A stretch of DNA of 6,552 nucleotides from Deltaproteobacteria bacterium UBA796 (GCA_002296975.1 DBIS01000215.1:1-6552); one strand, 5' to 3'. Shown: positions 1 to 6,238, numbered from the stretch's first letter. Program-made: numbers and translations. The notes: a model not told the origin generated them from the sequence alone.

Positions 1-133
1 GGCTGGAATTCGCTGCTCCGGTGGTCAATGCCGAACCTTGCCTGGCTTTGAAGGCGCAAGGGTTTCGCTCGGCGGTGTTTTCTAGGCTTGGTGGAGTTGG
101 CAAGCGTTTTGCGTTTGAAGCCCTCGTCGTGCC

Positions 134-139
134 TAGAAT
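134..139 (+). promoter_or_regulatory. Possible -10 element upstream of the first gene
   Basis: TAGAAT differs from the sigma70 -10 consensus at one position. It lies 75 bases before the ATG at 214. No good -35 box stands at the right distance: the hexamer 17 bases upstream, at 111-116, is gcgttt. The call rests on one hexamer, so it is weak. Confidence 0.18.
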
Positions 140-160
140 TGGTGTAAGACAAAGGCACCC

Positions 161-177
161 GAACGGTCCTTCCGTTC
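161..177 (+). other. Small hairpin in the leader of the first gene
   Basis: GAACGG (161-166) and CCGTTC (172-177) form a perfect 6-bp stem around a 5-base loop. No T-run follows, so it is not a convincing terminator. It sits 36 bases upstream of the start codon at 214 and could lie in the 5' untranslated leader. A 6-bp stem can also arise by chance. Confidence 0.25.
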
Positions 178-213
178 ATCCGTCCATCGAACACTCAGTT
201 CAAGGAGACTTTT

Positions 214-1122
214 ATGTCCATTGCAGTTTTATTCGTGGCTTCGGCCTTGGCCGCTACCGTGAAGCCGGCTGGCGTTGAGTCTTCATCGTATTTGGTCTCC
301 AAGCAAGGCGAGGCCTTTGAGGGCAAGCGAGTCGTTGATGGAAAGCTCGATAATGTTTGGCTTGAGGGAGCGGATAGCTCAGGTTTGGGTTCATGGGTGC
401 AGATTGACCTTGGCGGCGAGAAGACCATCACTGGGCTCAAGATTTGGAATGGCTATTGGATTAGCCCTGACTTTTGGACACGCCACAACCGGGCCAAGGA
501 AATTGAGGTTGAGTTCTCCGACGGCTCTAAGGAAACCTTCACCCTCGCCGACGAAATGAAAGCCGACATGGTGCGCTTCTCAAGCCCGAAGGCGACCAGC
601 TCGGTGAAGCTCAAGTTTAAGAGCGTTTACAGAGGCAGTACGTTCAACGACACAGGGTTTTCAGAGATTCAAGTGCTCGACGCAAAACCCTCAGCCCATG
701 TCGTACCCGTGACGACCACGGCAAGTTCCGTGCTGGTCGAGGATGGCAGCACTTATGGCACAAACCAGTTGTCGGATGGCCTCGTGGACTCCTTGTGGTG
801 TGAAGGCAATGCCGATGGTGACGGTACGTCCGAAAGCATCACCTTCGATTTCGGGGCAGCGACCCAGGTGTCTAGGCTGAAGCTACGGAATGGTTCAGCC
901 GGAAACTTTAAGGCATTTATGGCCGCCAACCGCGCGAAGGCTGGAAAGTTGAGCTTCTCCGATGGCTCTACGGTCGACATTGCCATCAAGCCCTCGCTCA
1001 TGGAGCAGACCATCGCCTTTGCGTCCAAGCAGACAACCTTGGTTACGCTGACGTTTACGGACGTCATAAAAGGTGCCAGATACAACGATTTGTGCATCGC
1101 TGAGGCCTACTTTTTACCCTAG
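214..1122 (+). CDS. Exported protein with two tandem discoidin-like (NADase-type glycan-binding) domains
   Basis: The 302-residue product looks like an exported binding protein. Two copies of one beta-sandwich domain fill it, at about residues 23-156 and 170-302. Each copy runs in the same order: a DG..D..W.EG motif (42-52 and 188-198), a xxDxG strand, an NG turn (79-80; 226-227), N-R-A-K (92-95; 239-242), FSDGS (101-105; 248-252) and a closing Y..G...ND segment (139-146; 290-292 for YND). This pattern matches the discoidin-like 'NADase-type glycan-binding' family, which often carries an attached enzyme; none is present here. Copy 2 has two cysteines (196, 294) that could form a disulfide. 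The N-terminus is hydrophobic and ends in SALA-A near residue 13, which resembles a signal peptide but is short and lacks a basic n-region. The start is set by AAGGAGA at 202-208; an in-frame TAA at 145-147 leaves no upstream ATG. Ligand unknown. Confidence 0.85.
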   Translation: MSIAVLFVASALAATVKPAGVESSSYLVSKQGEAFEGKRVVDGKLDNVWLEGADSSGLGSWVQIDLGGEKTITGLKIWNGYWISPDFWTRHNRAKEIEVEFSDGSKETFTLADEMKADMVRFSSPKATSSVKLKFKSVYRGSTFNDTGFSEIQVLDAKPSAHVVPVTTTASSVLVEDGSTYGTNQLSDGLVDSLWCEGNADGDGTSESITFDFGAATQVSRLKLRNGSAGNFKAFMAANRAKAGKLSFSDGSTVDIAIKPSLMEQTIAFASKQTTLVTLTFTDVIKGARYNDLCIAEAYFLP

Positions 1123-1140
1123 CGGTGCTGACATTGGCGT

Positions 1141-1146
1141 TAGGTG
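1141..1146 (+). promoter_or_regulatory. Ribosome binding site that decides the lipoprotein start
   Basis: TAGGTG lies 6 bases before the ATG at 1153, a normal distance for an AGG-type Shine-Dalgarno site. The in-frame GTG at 1144 is the alternative start, but it overlaps this site and has no purine-rich motif of its own upstream. ATG 1153 also gives a better lipoprotein signal peptide, with Lys as the second residue. Confidence 0.5.
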
Positions 1147-1152
1147 CTGAGC

Positions 1153-2154
1153 ATGAAGATACAACACGGCATCTTGCTATGTCTCTCTGCCTTGGCTTGT
1201 AAGGGCTCTGAGAATAAGATCAGCCGATTGAGTCAGACCGATACCTTTCATCAGGTGCCGACCAATATGGTTGATGTGTTGTGGGTCGTAGACAACAGTC
1301 ATTCTATGGCTGACGAGCAAGAAAAGATTGCCGATCGCTTTGGTGAGTTTTTGTCGGGCCTCGAGGAAGTTGGGGTGGATTGGCATATGGGCGTCATCTC
1401 TACCGACTTAGACGATGTGGCTCAGGCCGGGGTTCTTCGGGGAGAGCCAAAGGTCTTGAGTGTGGACACGCCAGGCTATTTGGACCTGTTTAGGGAGCGT
1501 GTTCAGTTGGGCACTGAGGGCTCAGACAAAGAGAAAGGCATCGATGCGGCTTTTGAGGCGCTGTCCTTTCCCCTGGTGGTCAATGTGGACGCCAATGACG
1601 GCTTTCGCCGTGCGGGTGCGATGTTGATGATTAACTATTTTTCAGATGAAAATGACTGCAGTGACCGGGGTGGGCTCATCGGCGTTGAGGGTGGCCAGGC
1701 TTGTTATGGTCAGTCGGATAAATTGGCGCCCGTCGCAGAGTTGATTCGTGATTATCGTGGGCTGGTCGACGAAGGAGAGCGGCTGATGGTGAGCGCAATT
1801 GTGGGGCCTGCCATTGCCGATGGCTGTGAAGGCTCCAAGCCTGGGACGCGCTATCAAACCATGGCCAAAGCGTTTGGTGGCGTTCAAGGAAATATTTGCG
1901 ACACCGATTTTTCTGAAATTATGGCTGACCTTGGTCTCGAGGCTGGCGGCATGTCCACATCGTTTATTTTAGAGCATTTTGCAGTCGAGGAAAGCATCGA
2001 GGTATTTGTTGACGAGGACACGATTGGCCCGTCTGCCGAAGACGGGTGGACATACGATAACGAGTATCATGTGATCCATTTTCATGGCGCAGGCGTGCCA
2101 CCTCGGGGCAGCCGCATTCAAGTGGCGTACGATGTTGCGAAGAACGATGGTTAG
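1153..2154 (+). CDS. Lipoprotein with a von Willebrand factor A domain
   Basis: Predicted envelope lipoprotein of 333 residues. The signal peptide ends in the lipobox SALAC with Cys16 as lipid site; Lys17 at +2 does not suggest inner-membrane retention. The vWA fold starts at about residue 39 (VDVLWVVDNSHSM). The metal-ion site is visible as D47-x-S49-x-S51, with T121 in GTEGSD and D165 in YFSDENDC as the other likely ligands. Further cysteines in the DENDC and GGQAC segments and in the later DGCEG and GNICD segments suggest disulfides, as expected outside the cytoplasm. The last 70 residues or so look beta-rich and may be a separate small domain. Proteins of this architecture are frequent in myxobacteria and relatives, mostly without known function; protein or ligand binding is the general role of vWA domains. 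It follows the preceding gene by 30 bases, so co-transcription is likely. Its TAG overlaps the stop of the opposing operon. Confidence 0.85.
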   Translation: MKIQHGILLCLSALACKGSENKISRLSQTDTFHQVPTNMVDVLWVVDNSHSMADEQEKIADRFGEFLSGLEEVGVDWHMGVISTDLDDVAQAGVLRGEPKVLSVDTPGYLDLFRERVQLGTEGSDKEKGIDAAFEALSFPLVVNVDANDGFRRAGAMLMINYFSDENDCSDRGGLIGVEGGQACYGQSDKLAPVAELIRDYRGLVDEGERLMVSAIVGPAIADGCEGSKPGTRYQTMAKAFGGVQGNICDTDFSEIMADLGLEAGGMSTSFILEHFAVEESIEVFVDEDTIGPSAEDGWTYDNEYHVIHFHGAGVPPRGSRIQVAYDVAKNDG

Positions 2155-3221
2155 TCTGGCCTTGGCAGGTGCTTTGATATTGCCAGCAAGTCATTTAGGG
2201 TGTCGATTGGGCGTCCCAAGTCTGGTACGGCCCAGTGCCGTGAGTCTTGAGGGCCTGCTGAGCGGAGAGACTTGATGCTGGCCTGGTGCCGCTCGGCCAC
2301 TTGCGTCTGTTTGCGAGCCATGGCGGTGAGCTGACGGGCAACGTCCGCGTCGAGCCCAGGAATCATGGCCAACAGTTGGGCGATGTCAGCGGTGCCTTCA
2401 AGTGGCAGCTGCACGCGGTTGATCACGAAGCCGCCAAATGGCATGGAAAATTTATTGAGTTCTTCCAAGAAAAAGAGGGCTTCGGCGCGGGCGGTGGGGG
2501 CTGGAGACGAGATCAAATAGAATCGGGTTGTATTCGCACGCAACAATTTTTGGACATCTAAGGAGCGCTCGAGGAAGCCGTCCCAAAGTTCGCGGAATAG
2601 TTCAAAGAATTGTGCGATTTCGGCGATGGTCTCTCGTCCGACCACTTTTCCCAAGACCTTCACCACGGCCTCGCTGCCGAGCTCGAGTGCGCGCCACCCA
2701 CTGCGCGTTGCGGGCATGGCCATCCACCGCATCACGCCACCATCCATCAATTGCGCAATCCTGTCGGGGGCTTTCAGAAAGTCCAGGGCGTGACGGGATG
2801 GGGGTGTGTCGACCACCACCAGGTCGTAGCGTCCGCAAGTTGCAAGTTCCCGAAGTTTCTCTGCGGCCATAAATTCGTGGACTCCGCCGAGTCGAGTCGC
2901 AGAAAATTGGAAATAGCGATTGGCCAAAATGGCCTCGGCCCGTGCTGGGGTCGTGGAGAAGGAGCGAATCAACCCCGCGAAGGTTTCTTCGATGTTGAGC
3001 ATCACAGCATCGCAAAACCCAATGGCACCTGGCAATGGAACCTCGGTGGGTGCACCCTCAATGCTTTGAATTTTAAGGCAGTCTGCGAGGCGATGGGCGG
3101 GGTCGATGGTGAGCACCACAACCCGGGCACCATCCATGGCTGCCTTGATGGCCATCGCCGCCGAAGTGGTGGTCTTTCCGACGCCACCTGACCCGCAACA
3201 GACAAGGATTTTCGCGTTCAT
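2151..3221 (-). CDS. ArsA/Get3-family ATPase, divergent partner lacking the signature lysine
   Basis: P-loop ATPase of the ArsA/Get3 (SIMIBI) class, 356 residues, cytosolic, with no transmembrane segment apparent. The Walker A motif is GSGGVGKTT at 10-18. Serine 11 stands where ArsA and Get3 carry the intradimer signature lysine (GKGG). Switch I is intact (D40-P-A-H), and switch II reads VVVDTPPSRHALDFL with D138. The segment GVHEFMAAEKL (113-123) is, from memory, typical of the second member of paired bacterial ArsA-like ATPases such as the mycobacterial Rv3679/Rv3680 pair. It is the last gene of a three-gene operon. Its ATG overlaps the TGA of the upstream ATPase (ATGA, 3218-3221), and no Shine-Dalgarno motif precedes it, so it probably relies on translational coupling. 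No metal-binding Cys triad or ars genes are nearby, so arsenite export is unlikely. Family sure; substrate unknown. Confidence 0.9.
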   Translation of the reverse strand: MNAKILVCCGSGGVGKTTTSAAMAIKAAMDGARVVVLTIDPAHRLADCLKIQSIEGAPTEVPLPGAIGFCDAVMLNIEETFAGLIRSFSTTPARAEAILANRYFQFSATRLGGVHEFMAAEKLRELATCGRYDLVVVDTPPSRHALDFLKAPDRIAQLMDGGVMRWMAMPATRSGWRALELGSEAVVKVLGKVVGRETIAEIAQFFELFRELWDGFLERSLDVQKLLRANTTRFYLISSPAPTARAEALFFLEELNKFSMPFGGFVINRVQLPLEGTADIAQLLAMIPGLDADVARQLTAMARKQTQVAERHQASIKSLRSAGPQDSRHWAVPDLGRPIDTLNDLLAISKHLPRPD

Positions 3222-4153
3222 GGTGTGCTCAAGTGCTGGGCGAGTATCTCGCTGAGTTGCTCCAGCTCTGAAAATCCGACTCTTCGATCGGCCAGCATGG
3301 GAAGGTCCAAAACGGTGGCATCGATGACCGCTTTCAGTTTAAGGCGTGCTTCGCGTTGGTGGCGAAGCTGTCCAAGCCAGCGGTCTGTGAGTTCGGCGAG
3401 CCCTGAAATGCTCTGGTTGGGGTGCGCGGCGATGCTGGGTCTGATTTGGGACCAACTCGCGGAGTCCGGCAGGTCCATGTGGATGGTTTCGTTGAGCACG
3501 ACCGCTGACACGTCGTGGTTTGCCTTTCGCAACTGGGTATACAGGGCGATGGTCTCGTTGACGGGCAACTCCTCTGGAAGGCAGGTGAGGACCAAGCCGG
3601 TTTGAGAGGGGTCTGAAATTAATTCATGTACCTTTTTGACGCCTTCGTACACCGGGCCGGCGCGGGTCAACTCCATCATCGAGCCGGCAGATGCGAGCAT
3701 ATGAAGCCCGTGACCCGTCGCTGGAGCATCGACAATAATCAAATCCCAGATGGGGTCACCAGCGCTATTTTCCTCCAGAGACAAGTCGTAGATTTTCCCC
3801 AAATGAACCGCGTTGTGAAGCCCAGGGACGGCGTCCATAAAAGGGCCCATCACTCGATTCTTGAACACCAGAGAATACAGGCGGCGGACCTTGATTTGCT
3901 GGACCACATAATCTTCGATGGCCTCCTGGGCAGAGATGCTCATCGCAGCAAGACCTGGGTGAAGCGGGGCGGGGGTGTACCCAGATGAGGCCTGGCGAAA
4001 CAAGGGGGCGATATGGCGGGCGCCTTGGCACTCAACCAACAGGGTGGAGCGGCCGTTGCGGGCGGCCCACAGCCCCAAGGCGACGGCGACGGTGGTTTTT
4101 CCGGTTCCGCCCTTACCGGTGACGAAGATGACGCGCTTATCGAGCAGGCTCAT
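3218..4153 (-). CDS. ArsA/Get3-family ATPase with deviant Walker A, lacking the switch I aspartate
   Basis: Second ArsA/Get3-type ATPase, 311 residues, cytosolic. It has the canonical deviant Walker A motif GKGGTGKTT (13-21), including signature Lys14, and switch II DAPATGHGLHML starting at D142, close to the DTAPTGHTLRLL of ArsA/Get3. Where the family has switch I D-P-A, this protein has VECQGARH: Gln43 aligns with the catalytic Asp40 of the downstream partner. It therefore probably binds ATP but may hydrolyse it poorly alone. The segment ELPVNETIALYTQLRK (about 186-201), followed by AVVLNE, fits the usual ArsA region after switch II. It is the middle gene of the operon: its ATG overlaps the hydrolase stop (ATGA, 4150-4153) and its stop overlaps the next start. 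The AGAGGA directly before its ATG is too close for a normal ribosome site, so coupling is likely. A heterodimer with the next gene product is the best inference. Confidence 0.9.
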   Translation of the reverse strand: MSLLDKRVIFVTGKGGTGKTTVAVALGLWAARNGRSTLLVECQGARHIAPLFRQASSGYTPAPLHPGLAAMSISAQEAIEDYVVQQIKVRRLYSLVFKNRVMGPFMDAVPGLHNAVHLGKIYDLSLEENSAGDPIWDLIIVDAPATGHGLHMLASAGSMMELTRAGPVYEGVKKVHELISDPSQTGLVLTCLPEELPVNETIALYTQLRKANHDVSAVVLNETIHMDLPDSASWSQIRPSIAAHPNQSISGLAELTDRWLGQLRHQREARLKLKAVIDATVLDLPMLADRRVGFSELEQLSEILAQHLSTP

Positions 4154-4992
4154 TCCTCTGGCTCTGCATGCAGTGGGGCGAGGAGTTGGTCGGCCACCAC
4201 CCGAAACACCCGAGCCGAAGTGAGCATTTCGATGTGGCCAAGGTGGTTGAACTGGATGGTCTGAGCATGTTCGGGAGCCGCAGATTCAAGGGGCACGATG
4301 AGTTGGTCTTGGGTGCTCCAAATGGCCACGGTGTCGCCTTGGTAATCAGCGATGGCCTCAATCACCTCCGAACCGGCCTTGAGATCGCGGCCTTCTCGCG
4401 TCCAGCAGAAGACAAAGGTTTTCGTGCCTTTCCATGGTGTGCCGAGGGTGATTACTCGGCGCACGTGCTCGCCATATCCGTATTCCTTGAGGGCGTAGGC
4501 CGCGATGACGCCCCCCATGGAGTGACAGACCAAGTCGACTCGATCCGCACCGCTGGCCTCTTTGAGGCGCTCGATGGCCCGGCCTAACTGCTTGGCGAAG
4601 ACGGGTATGGAGCTAGACCGAGGGCGATGGTTGATCGCCCAGATCCATTCGAGGCCACGGGTGTGTAAATAGGTTTTCAAGAACGAAAAGCATGCGCGAT
4701 TGAGGCCATAGCCATGCACGAGCAGAACAGGGTGGCGTGGGGCATCGGTGTCTGGCGTATCTGCGAGATCTTGCGTTTTGTGTTTGCGGCTCGGTGATGA
4801 TGGCCACCAACCGAAGGGCATCAGGCAGATGATGAGGGCCGTCGCAGCGATTTCGCGGGCAAACCAGCTAAAGTCTACTGCGCTGAATCGGGCTGTCTCG
4901 CCGCGCTCCAAGAGCATCCATGCGTAGCCGCATACCACTGGGAGGGAGCAGATAAGCCCAAAGAGGAACGCGATTGTGAGTATGCCATCCAT
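4150..4992 (-). CDS. Membrane-anchored alpha/beta hydrolase (lipase/esterase-like)
   Basis: Predicted serine hydrolase of 280 residues. Two hydrophobic segments at about 4-27 and 47-63 should anchor it in the inner membrane; the hydrolase domain follows a short charged linker (about 64-86). HPVLLVHGYG (87-96) holds the oxyanion-hole HG. The nucleophile elbow is VCHSMGG with Ser158; Cys156 replaces the first glycine of the usual GxSxG, a variant I recall from lipase-like proteins. Asp229 (STQDQLIVP) and His253 (LGHIEML) complete the likely triad. The pattern resembles triacylglycerol lipases and related acyl hydrolases, but the substrate cannot be read from sequence. The side of the membrane on which the domain sits is uncertain: with both segments spanning, it would be on the same side as the N-terminus. 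It is the first gene of the operon with the two ArsA-type ATPases, overlapping the next start by 4 bases. No strong Shine-Dalgarno site precedes its ATG. Confidence 0.85.
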   Translation of the reverse strand: MDGILTIAFLFGLICSLPVVCGYAWMLLERGETARFSAVDFSWFAREIAATALIICLMPFGWWPSSPSRKHKTQDLADTPDTDAPRHPVLLVHGYGLNRACFSFLKTYLHTRGLEWIWAINHRPRSSSIPVFAKQLGRAIERLKEASGADRVDLVCHSMGGVIAAYALKEYGYGEHVRRVITLGTPWKGTKTFVFCWTREGRDLKAGSEVIEAIADYQGDTVAIWSTQDQLIVPLESAAPEHAQTIQFNHLGHIEMLTSARVFRVVADQLLAPLHAEPEE

Positions 4993-5001
4993 TCGCTCTA
5001 C

Positions 5002-5030
5002 AGGGTACTCAGAACCGAGCCTAGGATCAA
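5002..5030 (-). promoter_or_regulatory. Possible promoter of the hydrolase-ATPase operon
   Basis: On the minus strand, TTGATC (5030-5025) and TACCCT (5007-5002) are 17 bases apart and partly match the sigma70 -35 and -10 boxes (4/6 and 3/6). Initiation about 7 bases on would leave a leader of only a few bases before the ATG at 4992, which would fit the missing ribosome site there. This is inference from two weak matches. The 91-base gap 4993-5083 must also hold the promoter of the plus-strand pair, for which I saw no convincing boxes. Confidence 0.25.
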
Positions 5031-5074
5031 ACCGAAGCCTTGGTGAGTCGGCCGTGATAGCTGGCCTTTTTGTT

Positions 5075-5081
5075 GGAGAGG
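5075..5081 (+). promoter_or_regulatory. Ribosome binding site fixing the zinc ribbon start
   Basis: GGAGAGG ends two bases before the ATG at 5084; its GGAG core (5075-5078) has a 5-base spacing. This supports the MPIYEY start over the in-frame GTG at 4976, which would lie inside the opposing hydrolase gene. Confidence 0.65.
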
Positions 5082-5083
5082 CG

Positions 5084-5383
5084 ATGCCAATTTACGAATA
5101 CGGTTGTCAGGCTTGCAGTCATACATTTGAGCGGCTGCAGAAAATCTCTGCTGACCCCATCCGCGACTGCCCTGATTGCGCCGAGAAGGGTTCCGTCAAA
5201 AAGCTGGTGAGCCGTACATCGTTCGTGCTCAAGGGAGGCGGTTGGTACAAAGACCATTATGGCCTCAAAAGTGCAAGTGCTGGGTCTGACGGTGGCTCCA
5301 GTTCGGACGCCGGTTCGGGCTCCAGTTCGGGCTCCAGTTCGGGCGCCACTTCCGCTTCATCTTCCAGCGATTCGGGCGATTGA
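5084..5383 (+). CDS. FmdB-family zinc ribbon protein with a Ser/Gly tail
   Basis: Small cytosolic protein of 99 residues. It begins MPIYEYGCQAC, the hallmark of the FmdB putative regulatory family. Two CxxC knuckles (C8/C11 and C29/C32) should bind one zinc ion. The conserved end of the domain, FVLKGGGWYKDHYG, lies at about 47-60. From about residue 62 to the end the protein is a low-complexity Ser/Gly/Ala/Asp tail encoded by a 12-bp imperfect tandem repeat, probably disordered. FmdB was named after a formamide/amide-utilisation operon, but most homologs have no established role; transcriptional regulation is only a family label. The start is chosen by the family N-terminus and GGAGAGG at 5075-5081. 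The stop overlaps the folD start (TGATG, 5381-5385), so the two are probably translated in a coupled way. Confidence 0.88.
   Translation: MPIYEYGCQACSHTFERLQKISADPIRDCPDCAEKGSVKKLVSRTSFVLKGGGWYKDHYGLKSASAGSDGGSSSDAGSGSSSGSSSGATSASSSSDSGD
5294..5353 (+). repeat. 12-bp imperfect tandem repeat in the zinc ribbon gene
   Basis: The unit GGCTCCAGTTCG occurs exactly at 5294-5305, 5318-5329 and 5330-5341, in a single 12-bp register. The intervening unit (5306-5317) and the following one (5342-5353) are degenerate copies. The period is a multiple of three, so gain or loss of a unit adds or removes four residues (Gly-Ser-Ser-Ser-like) without a frameshift. It also leaves other frames and the opposite strand open, which produces spurious ORFs there. 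Confidence 0.85.
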
Positions 5384-6219
5384 TGGCCCAACTTATCGAT
5401 GGCCGCCAGGTTGCGAAAGCCGCCTTGCTCGCCCTCCGGCCGCGCATTCAAGCCCTCAAACGACCCCCTGGTATTGCGGTGGTGCGGGTTGGTGAAGACC
5501 CCGCGAGTCGTGTGTATGTGGAGCGGAAAACGGCCAGGGCGGAGCGGCTAGGCTTTTGGCATGAGCATGTCCATTTGGAGTTGGACGCTTCCCAAGCGCA
5601 ACTCGAGGCAGAGATTGATCGCCTGAATGCCGACCCAAAAATCGACGGCATCTTGGTGCAGTTGCCCTTGCCGTCCGGTCTAGACGGGACGGCAATTCTC
5701 GACCGCATCGATCCATCCAAAGATGTCGACGGGTTTCACCCAGAAAATATCGGCAGGCTGGCCCAAGGGCGACCCCAATTTGTCCCGTGTACGCCCGCTG
5801 GCGTGATGCGGCTTTTGAGCCATAGTGGCATTAAAGTGGAGGGTAAGCGCGCCGTCGTTGTGGGCCGAAGCAATATCGTTGGCAGGCCGATGGCGATGCT
5901 GTTGGAGGCTGCGAACGCCACGGTGACCGTCGCTCACAGTCGCACGACCGACCTGCCTTCATTGTTGCGGGCGGCGGATATCGTCGTTGCCGCGGTGGGG
6001 CGGCCGGAGTTTTTGAAAGGTGACTGGCTCTCAGAGGGGGCGGTTGTGATCGATGTGGGAATCAACCGGCTTGCCGACGGTCGGTTGGTGGGTGACGTGG
6101 ATTTTGAATCGGCTGTGCAGCGGGTTGCGGCCATCACGCCTGTACCTGGCGGGGTCGGACCCATGACCATCGCCATGCTCATGGAGAACACAGTGAAGGC
6201 GGCTGAATTGCGGCCTTAA
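5383..6219 (+). CDS. folD: Bifunctional methylenetetrahydrofolate dehydrogenase/cyclohydrolase FolD
   Basis: FolD interconverts 5,10-methylene-, 5,10-methenyl- and 10-formyl-tetrahydrofolate in the cytosol, supplying one-carbon units for purines and formyl-methionine; the dehydrogenase step normally uses NADP. The 278 residues match the family length. Catalytic residues are visible: Y45-x-x-x-K49, Q93 in GILVQLPLP and D116 in DPSKDVDGFHP, five positions before E. coli K54, Q98 and D121. Then come CTPAG (136-140), the Rossmann turn VVGRSNIVGRPM (159-170), the strand ADIVVAAVG, VVIDVGINR, and the terminal PVPGGVGPMT (253-262). The ATG at 5383 overlaps the preceding TGA by one base (TGATG). A TTG directly upstream (5380) is in frame but less likely. 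No clear Shine-Dalgarno site is present, so expression probably depends on coupling to the zinc ribbon gene. All key residues are present, so the enzyme should be active. Confidence 0.97.
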   Translation: MAQLIDGRQVAKAALLALRPRIQALKRPPGIAVVRVGEDPASRVYVERKTARAERLGFWHEHVHLELDASQAQLEAEIDRLNADPKIDGILVQLPLPSGLDGTAILDRIDPSKDVDGFHPENIGRLAQGRPQFVPCTPAGVMRLLSHSGIKVEGKRAVVVGRSNIVGRPMAMLLEAANATVTVAHSRTTDLPSLLRAADIVVAAVGRPEFLKGDWLSEGAVVIDVGINRLADGRLVGDVDFESAVQRVAAITPVPGGVGPMTIAMLMENTVKAAELRP

Positions 6220-6238
6220 GTGTTGTTTGTCACCCTTT

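Larger units (their letters stand above)
1..213. other. Leading region without a supported gene
   Basis: No gene can be supported here. The stretch could contain the 3' end of an upstream plus-strand gene cut by the window edge: frame 1 is open to a TGA at 49-51, frame 2 to a TAG at 83-85, and frame 3 stays open to 278. None of the three short peptides has a recognisable motif, so I cannot choose between them. The last 70 bases or so are probably the leader of the gene starting at 214. They contain a -10-like hexamer (134-139) and a small hairpin (161-177). Confidence 0.4.

Noticed and set aside
21..278. An 85-residue plus-strand frame over the start of the window.
   Set aside because: It overlaps the well-supported gene at 214 in another frame, its peptide has no recognisable motif, and it could as well be chance or a gene tail.
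2163..2185. TGGCA...TGCCA inverted repeat just after the convergent stops, considered as a terminator.
   Set aside because: A 5-bp stem with a 13-base loop and no T-run is too weak, and it lies within ATPase coding sequence.
2132..2275. A plus-strand frame with a lipoprotein-like start (hydrophobic stretch SLALAGALILPASHLGC) crossing the end of the vWA gene.
   Set aside because: It is antisense to the C-terminal part of the minus-strand ATPase, whose family-like ending (PDLGRPIDTLNDLL) shows that strand is coding. It has no ribosome site, and the rest of the peptide has no recognisable features.
2610..3191. A 193-residue plus-strand open frame inside the second ATPase gene.
   Set aside because: It is the complement of a gene with clear P-loop and switch motifs; the peptide is His/Cys/Gly-rich with no domain pattern.
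2151..4153. Arsenical resistance (arsA) assignment for the ATPase pair.
   Set aside because: No arsB, arsD, arsC or arsR gene is near, no ArsA metal-site cysteine set is evident, and the partners are separate divergent proteins rather than one two-domain ArsA.
4976..5083. N-terminal extension of the zinc ribbon protein from a GTG at 4976.
   Set aside because: The family starts at MPIYEY, a ribosome site sits just before ATG 5084, and the extension would overlap the hydrolase start.
5257..5451. Minus-strand frame encoding an E-L-E-P repeat peptide.
   Set aside because: It is produced by the 12-bp repeat of the zinc ribbon gene read backwards; a period divisible by three keeps all frames open.
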